Shown piece by piece: positions 32,959-43,652 of a stretch of 64,000 nt of DNA. The stretch's first letter is position 1. Every line of letters starts with the position of its first letter. The notes beneath the pieces were generated by a model, which was not told the DNA's origin, searched no databases, and worked only from the letters and a program-made list of their open reading frames with translations. A program made the position numbers and the translations under genes. Source of the stretch: Harmothoe impar (taxonomy: Eukaryota > Annelida > Polychaeta > Phyllodocida > Polynoidae); assembly GCA_947462335.1 (NCBI GenBank), contig OX381708.1, forward strand, positions 6,324,001 to 6,388,000. Direction: 5' to 3'.

Positions 32959-33413
32959 GTGCCTTTACATGGGTAAAAAAACGACACAGGCGACACAGCC
33001 GTTTTAGACCCTTTTAAAAATCGACGGACACAGCGAAATTAGGGACAAAAATCCCCGACCCACAGGAATTTCTCTATAAGTTCTTATATGCCTAAAAAAT
33101 GACACAGTGACACGCCCATTTGATTAAGATCGACACGGCTACACGACCAATACTGGGGGTGCAGAGGGGTCTCCCCCTGAGGTCACAAAGTCGCCTCTTT
33201 TAAGGGCTACAGGTCGCAAAGTCGCTTTTTTTGCAAAAAATATCCAGGTCAGAGGTCACTTTTTTTTACTAAAGATCAGTATGGCCATTTGAAAACAGCA
33301 GGTCGCAGGTCACAAAAATTAGTGGTCCAGGTCGAAAAGTCGCCTGGAAAACGGCCCAGGTCGCGTTTTACCCCTCTGGAGCCACAATACTGTGGGAACC
33401 CATGTAGAGGCAC
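32959..33413. mobile_element. MITE of the GTGNCTNTACATGGGT family with 6-bp target-site duplication and a nested MITE
   Basis: CTGCAT flanks the element (32953-32958 and 33414-33419). The ends GTGCCTTTACATGGGT and ACCCATGTAGAGGCAC are inverted. The interior has CGACACAGCG-like repeats. The element at 33155-33385 lies inside it. Confidence 0.85.
33155..33385. mobile_element. Nested MITE, GGGGNTGCAGAGGGGTC family, 6-bp target-site duplication
   Basis: AATACT flanks it on both sides (33149-33154 and 33386-33391). The left end is GGGGGTGCAGAGGGGTC and the right end is CCCCTCTGGAGCCAC. It is inserted inside 32959-33413. Confidence 0.85.
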
Positions 33414-33462
33414 CTGCATGGTACTCTCGTTCCCAAGTCCTTCCGAAGGAAGGCTCTGGTAA

Positions 33463-36400
33463 CTGAATTGAATTGAAGAATTGAATTGAATTGAATTGAA
33501 TTGAATTGAATTGAAACTTCTTTTATTTAGACTGCATAAGGTAGGCCCAGGGCCTGTTTGCTACATGCAGTGGTGTGTAGATCTCGATGTTATGAGTATA
33601 CATAAATTTCCCTAAGGGAGAATTATATGTTCTACACAATGTGAATGCTTTTCCACAGGGAATGCCCAAATGGAGAAACATTCACAATGAGAGTCTTAAA
33701 GCTAAATTAATACTTTTGTAATGATTAATATTTTGTCCCGTGAGATGAGACAAGACCACTGTTGACTTTGTGGTAAATGGCATACTATACTTGTGTTTGG
33801 GATATAATCCCAACATAACTTATATACAATAAACATTTGTAAATAGGACTTGATGTTATTAGTCCAGACACGGTGTTATGTGTCTATAGCACGGTGTTAG
33901 TGTGCATGACATAATGTGCTAAGATGTGTATAGCACATGTCATATAATGAGCAAATTATGAGATGTATACTAATAGTTTTTCCTTTTGTGTGTGGAGGGG
34001 GGGAGACATGACCCCATTGATGTTGTTGGGGGGGGGGGTATCAGGTAGTGCATTTGTCCAAGTAAAATTGTTTGTTCCAATTCTGGAAATTGACAAGAGT
34101 AGTTATATTTCTAGTGTCAACTGTTAGATCATTCCAGATATTGGGTAATCTATACTCTAGGCTCTTTCTGTAGAAGGGGTCTTTGGGCCATACAATCTTT
34201 AGAAGTTTACCATCATGGGCCCTAGTATTGATTTTTCTTTTATTAATATTATTATCTACCAGAGACAGTTTGAAGGCCGCCGTATTCAGATGCATCTGTC
34301 TGCGATCAGATAATGTGTTCACCTTGGCTTTACCCTGGAGCTTAGGTATATCCCTTTTGTCCTCATCGAGAGAATAGGCAGTCTTGAGCCCCCTATCAAA
34401 TGCACTTTGGAGCTGGTCCATTAAGGTTTTATTGGTGGTACCATATATAATATCTCCATAGTCAATAACAGGAAGAATCATGCTCTTAACCACTCTGAGT
34501 GCTGACTCATCGGTTAAAGAAGGCCTCTCCCTTCTAAAGAGATAGGTTTTAAAGTTTACACTTTTAAGTAGGATTTTGGTATGTTCTTTGAAATTAAGGA
34601 GGTGATCTAAAGTCATGCCTAAATATCTATATGAGTTAGTGGTTGCTAGGTTGTTACCTGCTATTTTCAAAATAGGTTTTTGGGACTTTCTGGCTATAGC
34701 ATCTGTGGAAAAGTGCATGACCTTGGTTTTTTTGGTATTAAGAGAGAGCTTGTTACTTTCACACCATGTAAAAACCCTATGTAAATCATTATTAATGGTA
34801 GCTTGTAGGTTGGGTGTGTCAAGATTTTGCTCTATGAATAAGACCGTATCATCTGCATAGTGCTGACAAGAAAGGTCCTTTAGGACATTATGGAGATCAT
34901 TTATATAAATGATAAACAATAGAGGGCCCAAGACTGAGCCCTGAGGAACACCACAGTCAACTGGATGTGGGGGTGATATCATTCCATTTGCACAGGTAGC
35001 CTGAACCCTTTCAGACAGGTAGTTTTGGATTAATTTAACTAAGTCTAAGTGTATTCCTAATTTTTTTAGTTTTTGTATTAAAATATTGTGGTTTATTGTA
35101 TCAAAAGCTTTCCTGAAATCTAAAAATATGGCAGTGGTTGTAAGTTCTCTATTGACTGCATTTCTGATAGAATTTGTAAATTTAGTAAGGCTGTCTATTG
35201 TGGATCTCTGGCTTCTAAACCCATCCTGTGTGTTGGTAAGTATATGGTTATCATTCAGGTGAGAGACTAATTGCCTGTGCATTACCTTTTCCATAAGCTT
35301 TGTTGGTAGAGGTAAGATAGAGATAGGCCTAAGGTTGTTTACATCTGAAGGGTCACCACCCTTCGGTAGGGGCTTAACTATTGCCTTCTTCCAGTCCCTT
35401 GGATAAGTAGAGGTGGATATTACCAGGTTCAAAATATGGACAAATTTATCTGGCATGGAGAGTATACAATCCTTTAGTACCTGAGAAGAAATGTGTGATA
35501 AACCTGAAGATTTGGTTGTATTAATTTTATTGGCTAGCTTAATGACATCCATCTCAGTGACAGGAGTGAGGTTAAAATTAGCATCTATTTCTGTGCCATC
35601 AAAAGTCCAGGGAGTATTTTGGTTAGCAGCAAGGTTGGATCCTATTGTGGCGAAGTATGTGTTAATGTACTCAGCAATATCATCAGTAGGAATAGGGTTA
35701 GTGGTGGTTTGATCTATAAGACTAAAACTGGTAGTTGAGGGTTTTGGGTTAACTACTGCATTTACTGCTTTCCAATATTTCCGTGCATCTTTTAAATGAG
35801 TGTCAATTAAATTCTTGTGGTATCTATTTTTTGCAATTTTGCATTGGTTTTTTGTATAATTTCTTAAGTAAATAGCAATATTGTAATCATCTTCATTTAA
35901 TGTCTTCTTATATTTTTTCATAGCAAGGTTTTTGTCTTTAATAAGTGAGAGGAGACCAGCGTCTAGCCATTTGGCCTTCGCATGCCCTATATTGAACTGT
36001 TTTACCGGGCAATATAAATCAAGTAGTCTGGTGACTGTAGAAGTATATAACTCCCATGCTACGTTAGGATCTTCACATGCATAAAAATTATTCCAGTCCT
36101 GGTTGGATAATTCATTTGTAAAAGCAATGGGTGAGTAATCCTTATAGGACCTGCCAATAAAACATAATCTTTCCTGGGGTAGTTTTGTGTGCTTTCGAGT
36201 GAAAAAAATCATTTCGTGGTCAGACAGGTTCATTGTAGCAGTACCACTGTTTACAACATGGATGGAATTTGTCATGATTAAGTCAATAGTAGTGTGATTC
36301 CCATTTATGTTAAAGCGAGTGACCTGCTTTATTAGCTGCCTTAGACCAAGATGAGCACACATGTTTCTAACCTTGACCTTATTGGGACTAAACCTAATAA

Positions 36401-37066
36401 AGTCAGTATTGAAATCTCCCATTATATATGATTCGGGATATTTATCAGAATCAATATTATTAAAAGCATCAGATAGAGCAGTGATAGCATTTGGCAGATT
36501 ACTAGAGGGTGGTCTGTATGTATTAGCTATAACTAGCCGTCTCATGTTAGGACTAGAGATAACTATCCATTGGAGCTCAATATCATCGTTGCTAATATTA
36601 TATCTAGCTAACTCTGAATCAGAGTATGTAACACCATGCTTTATGTAGGTAATAAGGCCACCTCCGCGCCCTGCCACCTGCCTATCCAGTCTAGAGATGT
36701 TGTAACCTGGGATATCAACCTTGCTATTAGGTATTTTTTCAGTCAGCCATGATTCACCAACACAGAAATAATGGAAGCCAGAGTTCATTAGGTATTGTCT
36801 GAAAAGGTCCATATTTGTATTTGCCATGATGCTTCTAATATTTAAATGGCCAAAATGCATGCCCTTGACCCCTGTTAGGTCAAGCGTAGGAGCCATACTT
36901 GAATGTTATGAGAGGACTGCACCATCCCAATATCCCCATGTTAAGGCCATGTCTCGCCACCACCACACACCTTCTATTGTACCAATTGGTAGGCAGGCTA
37001 TTGCATTTCTCGCAGCCTGGGTACATCAAAACTGCCAAATGACCTTGAACTTGGGATTTTGCTGGG
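33463..37066 (-). mobile_element. Non-LTR retrotransposon 1 (CR1/Jockey-like), near full ORF2
   Basis: In minus orientation it holds about 170 bp of leader, the 951-codon ORF2, and about 570 bp of 3' UTR ending in (TTCAA)n at 33463-33513. No ORF1 was identified, so it may be 5'-truncated or of a single-ORF lineage. Confidence 0.8.
34041..36896 (-). CDS. Endonuclease-reverse transcriptase ORF2 of non-LTR element 1 (951 aa, intact)
   Basis: The N-terminal ~230 residues are an APE-type endonuclease: GHLNIRSI, GESWLTE, NTYRPPSS, IMGDFNTDF and the final SDHEMI are all recognisable. The central reverse transcriptase contains LPKGGDPSDVNNLRPIS, FLDFRKAFDTINH, GVPQGSVLGPLLF and the catalytic YADD near 34850-34860 (residue ~680). 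The C-terminal third ends with LPNIWNDLT, as in CR1/L2/Jockey relatives. The enzyme nicks target DNA and primes reverse transcription there. No internal stop or frameshift is present, so this copy is young and could supply activity in trans. Family placement within the Jockey superfamily needs a tree. Confidence 0.92.
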   Translation of the reverse strand: MAPTLDLTGVKGMHFGHLNIRSIMANTNMDLFRQYLMNSGFHYFCVGESWLTEKIPNSKVDIPGYNISRLDRQVAGRGGGLITYIKHGVTYSDSELARYNISNDDIELQWIVISSPNMRRLVIANTYRPPSSNLPNAITALSDAFNNIDSDKYPESYIMGDFNTDFIRFSPNKVKVRNMCAHLGLRQLIKQVTRFNINGNHTTIDLIMTNSIHVVNSGTATMNLSDHEMIFFTRKHTKLPQERLCFIGRSYKDYSPIAFTNELSNQDWNNFYACEDPNVAWELYTSTVTRLLDLYCPVKQFNIGHAKAKWLDAGLLSLIKDKNLAMKKYKKTLNEDDYNIAIYLRNYTKNQCKIAKNRYHKNLIDTHLKDARKYWKAVNAVVNPKPSTTSFSLIDQTTTNPIPTDDIAEYINTYFATIGSNLAANQNTPWTFDGTEIDANFNLTPVTEMDVIKLANKINTTKSSGLSHISSQVLKDCILSMPDKFVHILNLVISTSTYPRDWKKAIVKPLPKGGDPSDVNNLRPISILPLPTKLMEKVMHRQLVSHLNDNHILTNTQDGFRSQRSTIDSLTKFTNSIRNAVNRELTTTAIFLDFRKAFDTINHNILIQKLKKLGIHLDLVKLIQNYLSERVQATCANGMISPPHPVDCGVPQGSVLGPLLFIIYINDLHNVLKDLSCQHYADDTVLFIEQNLDTPNLQATINNDLHRVFTWCESNKLSLNTKKTKVMHFSTDAIARKSQKPILKIAGNNLATTNSYRYLGMTLDHLLNFKEHTKILLKSVNFKTYLFRRERPSLTDESALRVVKSMILPVIDYGDIIYGTTNKTLMDQLQSAFDRGLKTAYSLDEDKRDIPKLQGKAKVNTLSDRRQMHLNTAAFKLSLVDNNINKRKINTRAHDGKLLKIVWPKDPFYRKSLEYRLPNIWNDLTVDTRNITTLVNFQNWNKQFYLDKCTT

Positions 37067-39283
37067 TCTTCAGTTCAGTTTTTAATATTTTTATTGGTTC
37101 CAAACATTCATATCAGATACGTTTTTCAAGTCAACCAATATTCTAAATACAGACAAAATATATACAATTCAAGTGGTGCATAGGAGTATAGTAATAAGTC
37201 GTCGGTCACAAACAGAGTACAGGAGATGGTCAGATCGTTCCATGACGGGGGATCAACATACAGTTACATTTCTGCAGCCGCCACAAAAGAATGACCAGCC
37301 GCTTTACACATCAGTTGTGATTCAGATTTGTAGTCGGCATTTTAGTAATTCAATGTATGCTTACATAGACTACAAAAATTACTTCAGATTTAACACAGAA
37401 TTAAATCACTCAGATGCTATGTTATAAACCATGTTTATCTAACATCCTAGCTGACAAATGGATACATAGACATACACATATTTATTATATGCTCATACAA
37501 CTCAGTTCAGACTCGCCAAGAAAAGGCTGCGCGTAATTTTATGGTGCTGCACAGCAGTCAACTCGTCCCAGAGAGAAGTACCTCTAAATAGGGGGCTCCT
37601 CCTATAGAGGCCACATTTAGGTCTGCTTACCTTGAGTTTTATTTTACTAGAACTACGTAGGTTTCGTACCGGTAAAACCGTGAGGCTTTCTTTTGTAGAT
37701 CTCTGGTACATTAAAGCAAGCAACTTGCGGTCTCGTCTCATTTCAAGAGTTTCAATTTCACATAGAATATGTAATTCATCCACACCGATCTCTCTTAAAT
37801 CTCCTATTTGTTCACAGATACGAAGGCAATCGTTCTGAACAACCTGGAATTTTCTGGGGACCCACTCTGGGGCGCCGTCGATCAGGAACGAACTATATTC
37901 CATTATAGGCCTTATCATCTGTTTATACACCAATAAACTAGTATTTCTGTCTACAACCTTCCGTATGAATTTCAATTGTGCTTTTTTATTCCTTGACATG
38001 TTTAATAGCTTACTTCCTTGGGCAGCGAAACTTAAATTAAAGTCAATAGTAGCACCTAGATATACAAAATTGGAGACCGTTTTCAGAACGTTATTTGTAC
38101 CAACAATTTGCAATCACTTAGGTCGGGCTTCACTCTATCTGAGTGACACCACAGCACCTTGGTCTTATCACAATTTATTGTCAACCTGTTTGTTTGGCAC
38201 CAGGAACTGATTTCATCCAGGTCACTTTGTAAAAGCAATTTGACTCGCTCCACCGTTGCAGCACTGACCATTAGCGCTAGATCGTCCGCATACATGTAGC
38301 AGACAGAGTTGCTGATACAATTTACAATGTCATTCAAGTACAAAATATACAACAGCGGGCCGAGCACTGACCCCTGGGGTACACCACAGCTGACTCCATC
38401 CAACGTTGACCTTGCATTATTAGCCAAAGTCGACTGTGATCTGTTCTCTAGGTAACTCTTAAACCATAAAATGGTCTGAAAGGAACAACCGAGATTTTTA
38501 AATTTGAACAACAGCCGGGAATGATTTACTGTCTCAAAAGCCTTCCTCAGATCGAGGAAGACTACTGCAGCAAATTTCTTTTCATTCCTAGCTTGATAGA
38601 GGTCATTTGTCAAATGGAAGATGGCATCAGCTGTGGATCTCCCCGGTAAGATACCAAACTGAGAATCTGACAAAATATCATTTGATAGAACAAATTCCAG
38701 TAATTGTTGATGGACTATTTTCTCTAGCATTTTACCCACTAAGTTTAAAAGGCTGATTGGGCGCCAGTTAGTAACTCGCTGGAGGTCACCTGTCTTAGCT
38801 AAAGGTATAACACTCGCGTTTTTCCAAACATCTGGTACCCTGGAGGTCGCTACAGAAGTATTTAACATATGTGCTAACAAGTACGGTTTGTTCACAAACA
38901 CAACACGTAAAACAAGCGATCTCACATTATCAATATTTGATGATTTGTGGACATTTATATCCTTCGCAAGGAATTTATATGATTGATCTGACCATTTGTT
39001 CAGTACAAATTCAGAACCAAAATTATCACTATCATCAAAAATATCATCAATGTTTATATCACCCGGAGTGCCTACAAAGGCAGTGGCAAGTGATTTACCG
39101 GTAGACACATAATAACTGTCCATAAACTCGGCAACGTCCTTACCAACCAGTAATTCGTTGTCATCATTTTTCAAGACAATGTCACAATTAGACTGAGCAC
39201 CTTTACAGATTTGGTTAATAACCTTCCAGAACTGTTTAGGATGGTTTTTATATTTATCCAGGTTTGTCAACACGTTAGACTTA

Positions 39284-39464
39284 CCGTATTCGACCTAATA
39301 AGCGCACACCCCCTAATAAGCGCACACCCCCCATTTTTGGCCGATTTTTAGACTACAACTAACCGAAAATATCTCAATTTTTGACCCCAATTAAACTCTT
39401 AAGTACTAAAAGGTGTCCATTATCATTTTTTAAGCGCACTGTGCGCTTATTACGTCGAATACGG
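39284..39464. mobile_element. MITE with CCGTATTCGAC ends, TA target, type B
   Basis: The ends CCGTATTCGACCTAATAAGC and GCTTATTACGTCGAATACGG are inverted and flanked by TA on both sides (39282-39283, 39465-39466). The reading frame of the surrounding ORF2 is in register across the element once one TA is counted, which confirms the boundaries. Confidence 0.92.
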
Positions 39465-40268
39465 TAATCTTAGAGTTGACCTTCATATGGACTGATTTTA
39501 AAATGTCCCGTGCAATTTTGGTCAGTTGCCCTGTTACAGGCGGCATCGACTTACGAGCCTTGTTTAAAGTTTTCCGTCTCTTTTCCAGCAACTTTAAAAC
39601 CTCGCCGTCAAAACCAAATTTGTCCCCAACAATAATTTTTAATTCCCTGAGCGGGTGGTGGACATTCAAATATTTGGTCATGGCCTTCAAAAAGAGGCTG
39701 TAGCATTCAGAGATATCCGACTCATCAAAGAAACGACGCCAGTCATAATCCTCAATAAATTTTTTCAAATCTTCACTTGAGAAATTTTTATATGACCGCC
39801 CTTTGATATATCTAGGTACAGGCTTAGCATTATGTTGTTTTTTAACCGCGAAAACAGGAGCATGATCACTCAAAACATCATTCAGCAGTCCATGCTCTGC
39901 TACATGTAGACAATTGGTATAAATGTGGTCAATTGTAGAATGACCATATCTGTGGTAACTCGTTGGCTTTGAATTCAAGTATGTCAAATTATTACGTCTC
40001 AAGAAACTAGACATGTTCCTAAATTTACAACTTTTTCTAGCCCTTGAGTCAACATTGAAATCACCACAGATCCAAATCTCTCTACGATCACAGTTAAAGG
40101 GGATATCAAGTCGCTTAGAACCTGCCTCAAACCTTCCCCAAACTTGCCTGTGTGAGTTGGTTCATTTCCAACACACAAGGTGTCTGTAGTAGAGCCACAG
40201 CAGAAACGACCTGCATGATCTGGTCCTGCACCCATTGTACCAAGGGACTGAGGCCTCATATGCATTAT

Positions 40269-40783
40269 GCATGTTGACCCCGGTCCCTGCACTTAGCCTT
40301 GGAAACCACAACATCCATGTTATGAAAACGCTGAGAAAGGGGTGTTTTTTTACTCTGCACGTTCTTGAAAATCATGAATAGGTTTTCAACAAAATTAGGC
40401 AAGGGGGAGGGGGGGTCGTAAATATAAATCAACTCAGTGAAAAGGGGGCTCAGTGAAAAGGGGGCAAAATTCTGACCCTTCTATGGTACTGAGGCCTCCT
40501 CACACATATCTAGATGGTAATCTTTAGGACTGTGTTTCATCTGGCTGAAGACACCCCAGGAGGGCGTTCTTTGAAGAGAAAATAAGGGGTGTTTTAGGCT
40601 GAAAACTCAGCATTTTGAAAAGATGGGGGGTTTTTAGGGGCCAGAAAGTGAGTGACTTTTACCCTAAACGGGGGTGGGGTATTTAACAAATGACACCCAA
40701 AAGTCGGAGGCAAGGGGATGTATTTCAAACCCCATTACACGGATGGTGTTGTTTATGTATTAGAGTGCAGGGACCGGGATTTT
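40269..40783. repeat. Inverted pair CCCGGTCCCTGCACT / AGTGCAGGGACCGGG
   Basis: The 15-bp motif at ~40269-40283 is matched in inverse at ~40769-40783. The phrase GAGTGCAGGGACCGGG also occurs alone at about 5238-5253. It could be the ends of a ~515-bp element. Confidence 0.5.
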
Positions 40784-41093
40784 TACCCATGCTTGACCAC
40801 TTGACCTCTCACTCACTGCTAGGGCAGTGTGTGTAGCAGTACCACAAGGGATCCACATTTGAGAGGACGCAGCACAGGACTAGCTACCTGAGTAAGTATG
40901 CATATATCTATTCTATTCCCCTACATATTGTCTGCATTGGTAACACTTTATACATATATGTATTGATCAAATATAATAGTATGACCAATTATTCATTGTG
41001 TATATATGCACAATTTAACCTCTGTCTAGCCTAGGTGGTATTTGTGGTACCCTAACACAAATGAAGTTTGTGGTGAGAGATGTATCATAAGGG

Positions 41094-41400
41094 AGTGATC
41101 ATTATTTCAAAACTGGAGGGGGGGGGGAGAAGGGATTGATTGAGAGCCTCACTTGTATATAACAATCTCTGGTTGAGAAAATTATCTGGACCCTAAGAAT
41201 GGGGATGCAGAGGGGTCCCCCTCCCCCTGAGATCGGAAAGTCGCCGAAATTAAGGGGTCCAGGTCACAAAGTCGGGTTTTTTGACCCCCTAAAGTATTGT
41301 CAATTTTGTCTAAAAGTCGCCAGGTCACTTTTATTATTGCAATAGGTCGAAAGTCGCCTCCAAAACGGCCCAGGTCGCCAGGTCACTTTTTCTAAACAGC
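41094..41400. mobile_element. Partial AGGGAGTG MITE and a GGGGATGCAGAGGGGTC MITE
   Basis: 41094 onward reads AGGGAGTGATCATTATTTC with a G-run, one half of the AGGGAGTG family. 41202-41395 begins GGGGATGCAGAGGGGTCC and carries the AGGTCGCCAGGTCAC interior of the 6-bp-duplication family, but its right end is cut off. Confidence 0.55.
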
Positions 41401-42734
41401 ATATGCTGGTGAAATCATGTCTAATCAATTATCATATGGGAAACGCCACCCTTACCCGATATATTACAAATGACTGTCCCCTGTTATAGCCTGTTGCTTC
41501 CTACCTCACCCCAACCTATAGGTCGAGTTATGTATACTTGATCATTCTATTTATGTGGGAGGTATGGTTGGCAAACACACCACTGGACCGTGACATCTAG
41601 GCAGGGTAACTCTGAATCAGCCAGTGGGACATAAATATGAATAGCCATACATGTTTCATGATGTACCCATGATCACATACATTTAATACAATATCCTGTG
41701 TAGTGAAAGCCGTGGGTAACTATAAGCCAGAGACAATAAAAATATAATTTAATGGAATGACCTTGGTGTGTGGCTATCATGGTGAGGTTACCTAAGCACG
41801 TGTAGTATTTGTTTGCCCACACTGACTGTGACGTGACAGAACTGTATATGTAACTCGACCTATAAATGCCCACCACGGGGCCCTACTCATACAGGCCGTG
41901 CAGTATGCTCTGGGGGCCGCGGGGGGGGGGGGGGGTTAGAGGGGGTAGTTGTAGGATAGGGTGACTGGTCTAGGCTAAGCTGAACCAACCAGCTAAAACT
42001 GGGGGGGGGGGGGTAGAAAAAGCCAAGAATACATGTCCTGCGAGCTGAGGTGGTGCAGTATGGATGGTTATAGTCGGCTACAGGTGTGCATTGTGAACCT
42101 GGAGGAGGGAGACAGACTGGACAGGTAGGGTGATGCAGTGTACAGGGGCATAGTCGCATACAGGTGTGTTATATGGCACCTGAAGGTGGATGACAGACTA
42201 GACAGGTAGGGTGTGCATTGTACAGGGGCAAATCTGAGTCAAATACATTGATAGTTCTTGATGAAACACCCTAGCAGAGGTAATCAAAACAACACTCAAG
42301 TGGAATACCTCTGCCCTAGGCCACCTATGTCATGGAAGTAGTTCTGCAGTTACAGTTGATGAACAGGAGAGGTTGATATCAAAAGGGGGGGGGCACTCTC
42401 TTCATAGTATCTATAGTAACTTTTTGCGTACATCACTCTGACTTTGATACCCCTATTGGGCTAGATCCGCCCCTCAATTGGAGGGCGATCTACCCTTTTG
42501 CCTCAGCAACTCTTATATTGAAAAATAATGCATACCTGTTGGTAGTATACACCCTAAATTTGTAAAGGAAATGATACCATATCACCCTAAATGTGGGCCT
42601 GATTCCCATAAAATAGGCACTTTTTTATAGGAATGTATTATTGGGTTCTTGGTTCACAATAATGTATCAGTGTTTTGGTTAGGCATTTACCGTTAATTCC
42701 CTCTTACGTCATAATTAGGCTTGTACTAAGAGAC
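41401..42734. other. Spacer with G-runs, no gene recognised
   Basis: G-runs lie near 41922-41934, 42001-42013 and 42385-42393. The phrase gacaggtagggtgatgcagtgtac recurs roughly at 42055 and 42120-42230. No coding evidence. Confidence 0.4.
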
Positions 42735-43140
42735 ATTCAGGTGGGTTTAGTTGTGTTTCCCCTGTACTGGGAGACATGGGAATGGGGGGGGGGCATTCAG
42801 GTGGGTTTACTTGTGTTCCCCCTGTACTGGGAGACATAGGGGGTATTTAGATTGGTTCAGTCGTGTTCCCCCTGTACTGGGAGACATGGGAGGGGGGAGG
42901 CATTTAGGTGGGTTTAGTTGTGTTCCCCCTGTACTGGGAGACATGGGGGAGGGGGGAGGCATTCAGGTGGGTTTAGTTGTGTTCCCCCTGTACTGGGAGA
43001 CATAGGAGTGGGGGCTGTTTTGAGTTCACCCTGTACTGGTAGACATAGGAGGGGGGGGCTGTTCGTGTTCAACCTGCACCGGGACACATAGGAGGGGGGC
43101 TGTTTGAATTCGCCCTGTAGTGGTGGACATACGGCGAAGG
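42735..43140. repeat. Minisatellite, ~60-bp unit, ~7 copies
   Basis: A unit containing TTCCCCCTGTACTGGGAGAC and CATTCAGGTGGGTTTAG is repeated. Unit length varies with the length of its G-run. One further diverged copy lies near 43290-43320. Confidence 0.85.
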
Positions 43141-43502
43141 TGACAGAAATCATCTGTGCAGTTTAGAGGAAGTCTTATCTATTTGCTCTTTGACATTTGG
43201 CGGGGGGAGAAGGAAATCATGTGTCCAGTTTAGAGGACCACTATTAGGTATTTGTTGTGGGGGGGGGGGGGGGGCTATTTGAGAATTGTTCTGTTCACCC
43301 TGTACTGGGAGTCATGGGTTGAGGAGACATTTTACTGCCAGTGTTATGAATTTGGAGGAGGGAACTTGTAGATAAAGATGCTATTAGATAAGCCTCTTGC
43401 TAGAGCTAGATATGTAATCACTGTAAAATATTGTATTACTACTTGTAGCATCTGATTTATATGGGTGTCTATGGACACACCAATATTTTCTATCTTCACA
43501 GA

Positions 43503-43652
43503 ATGGACGCCTGCACAGCCACAGGAGAGTATCTCATCATCCTTCACCAGCATTCTGATGCATCAGATGCTACGATTCATTCGGTAGCAGTCAGCGGTAG
43601 CAGTAGAATGAACAGAGAGGTATCAGAAAGAATGAATAAAGCAATCATATAA
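43503..43652 (+). CDS. Small open frame right after a 3' splice site (49 aa)
   Basis: The ATG lies two bases after the acceptor TATCTTCACAG (43501). The product begins MDACTATGEYLIILHQHSDA and ends MNKAII; it is hydrophilic, without signal peptide, membrane segment or known domain. AATAAA overlaps its 3' end (43635-43640) and others lie downstream. It may be a micropeptide, or just the chance open frame of a non-coding RNA. Confidence 0.2.
   Translation: MDACTATGEYLIILHQHSDASDATIHSVAVSGSSRMNREVSERMNKAII

Noticed and set aside
34183..36648. Plus-strand frames across the LINE
   Set aside because: Antisense shadows of the intact ORF2 on the minus strand.
39999..40292. Minus-strand 97-codon frame as a separate gene
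   Set aside because: Its C-terminal part is the LINE endonuclease in a wrong frame, and the rest is the left end of the TTAA insertion.
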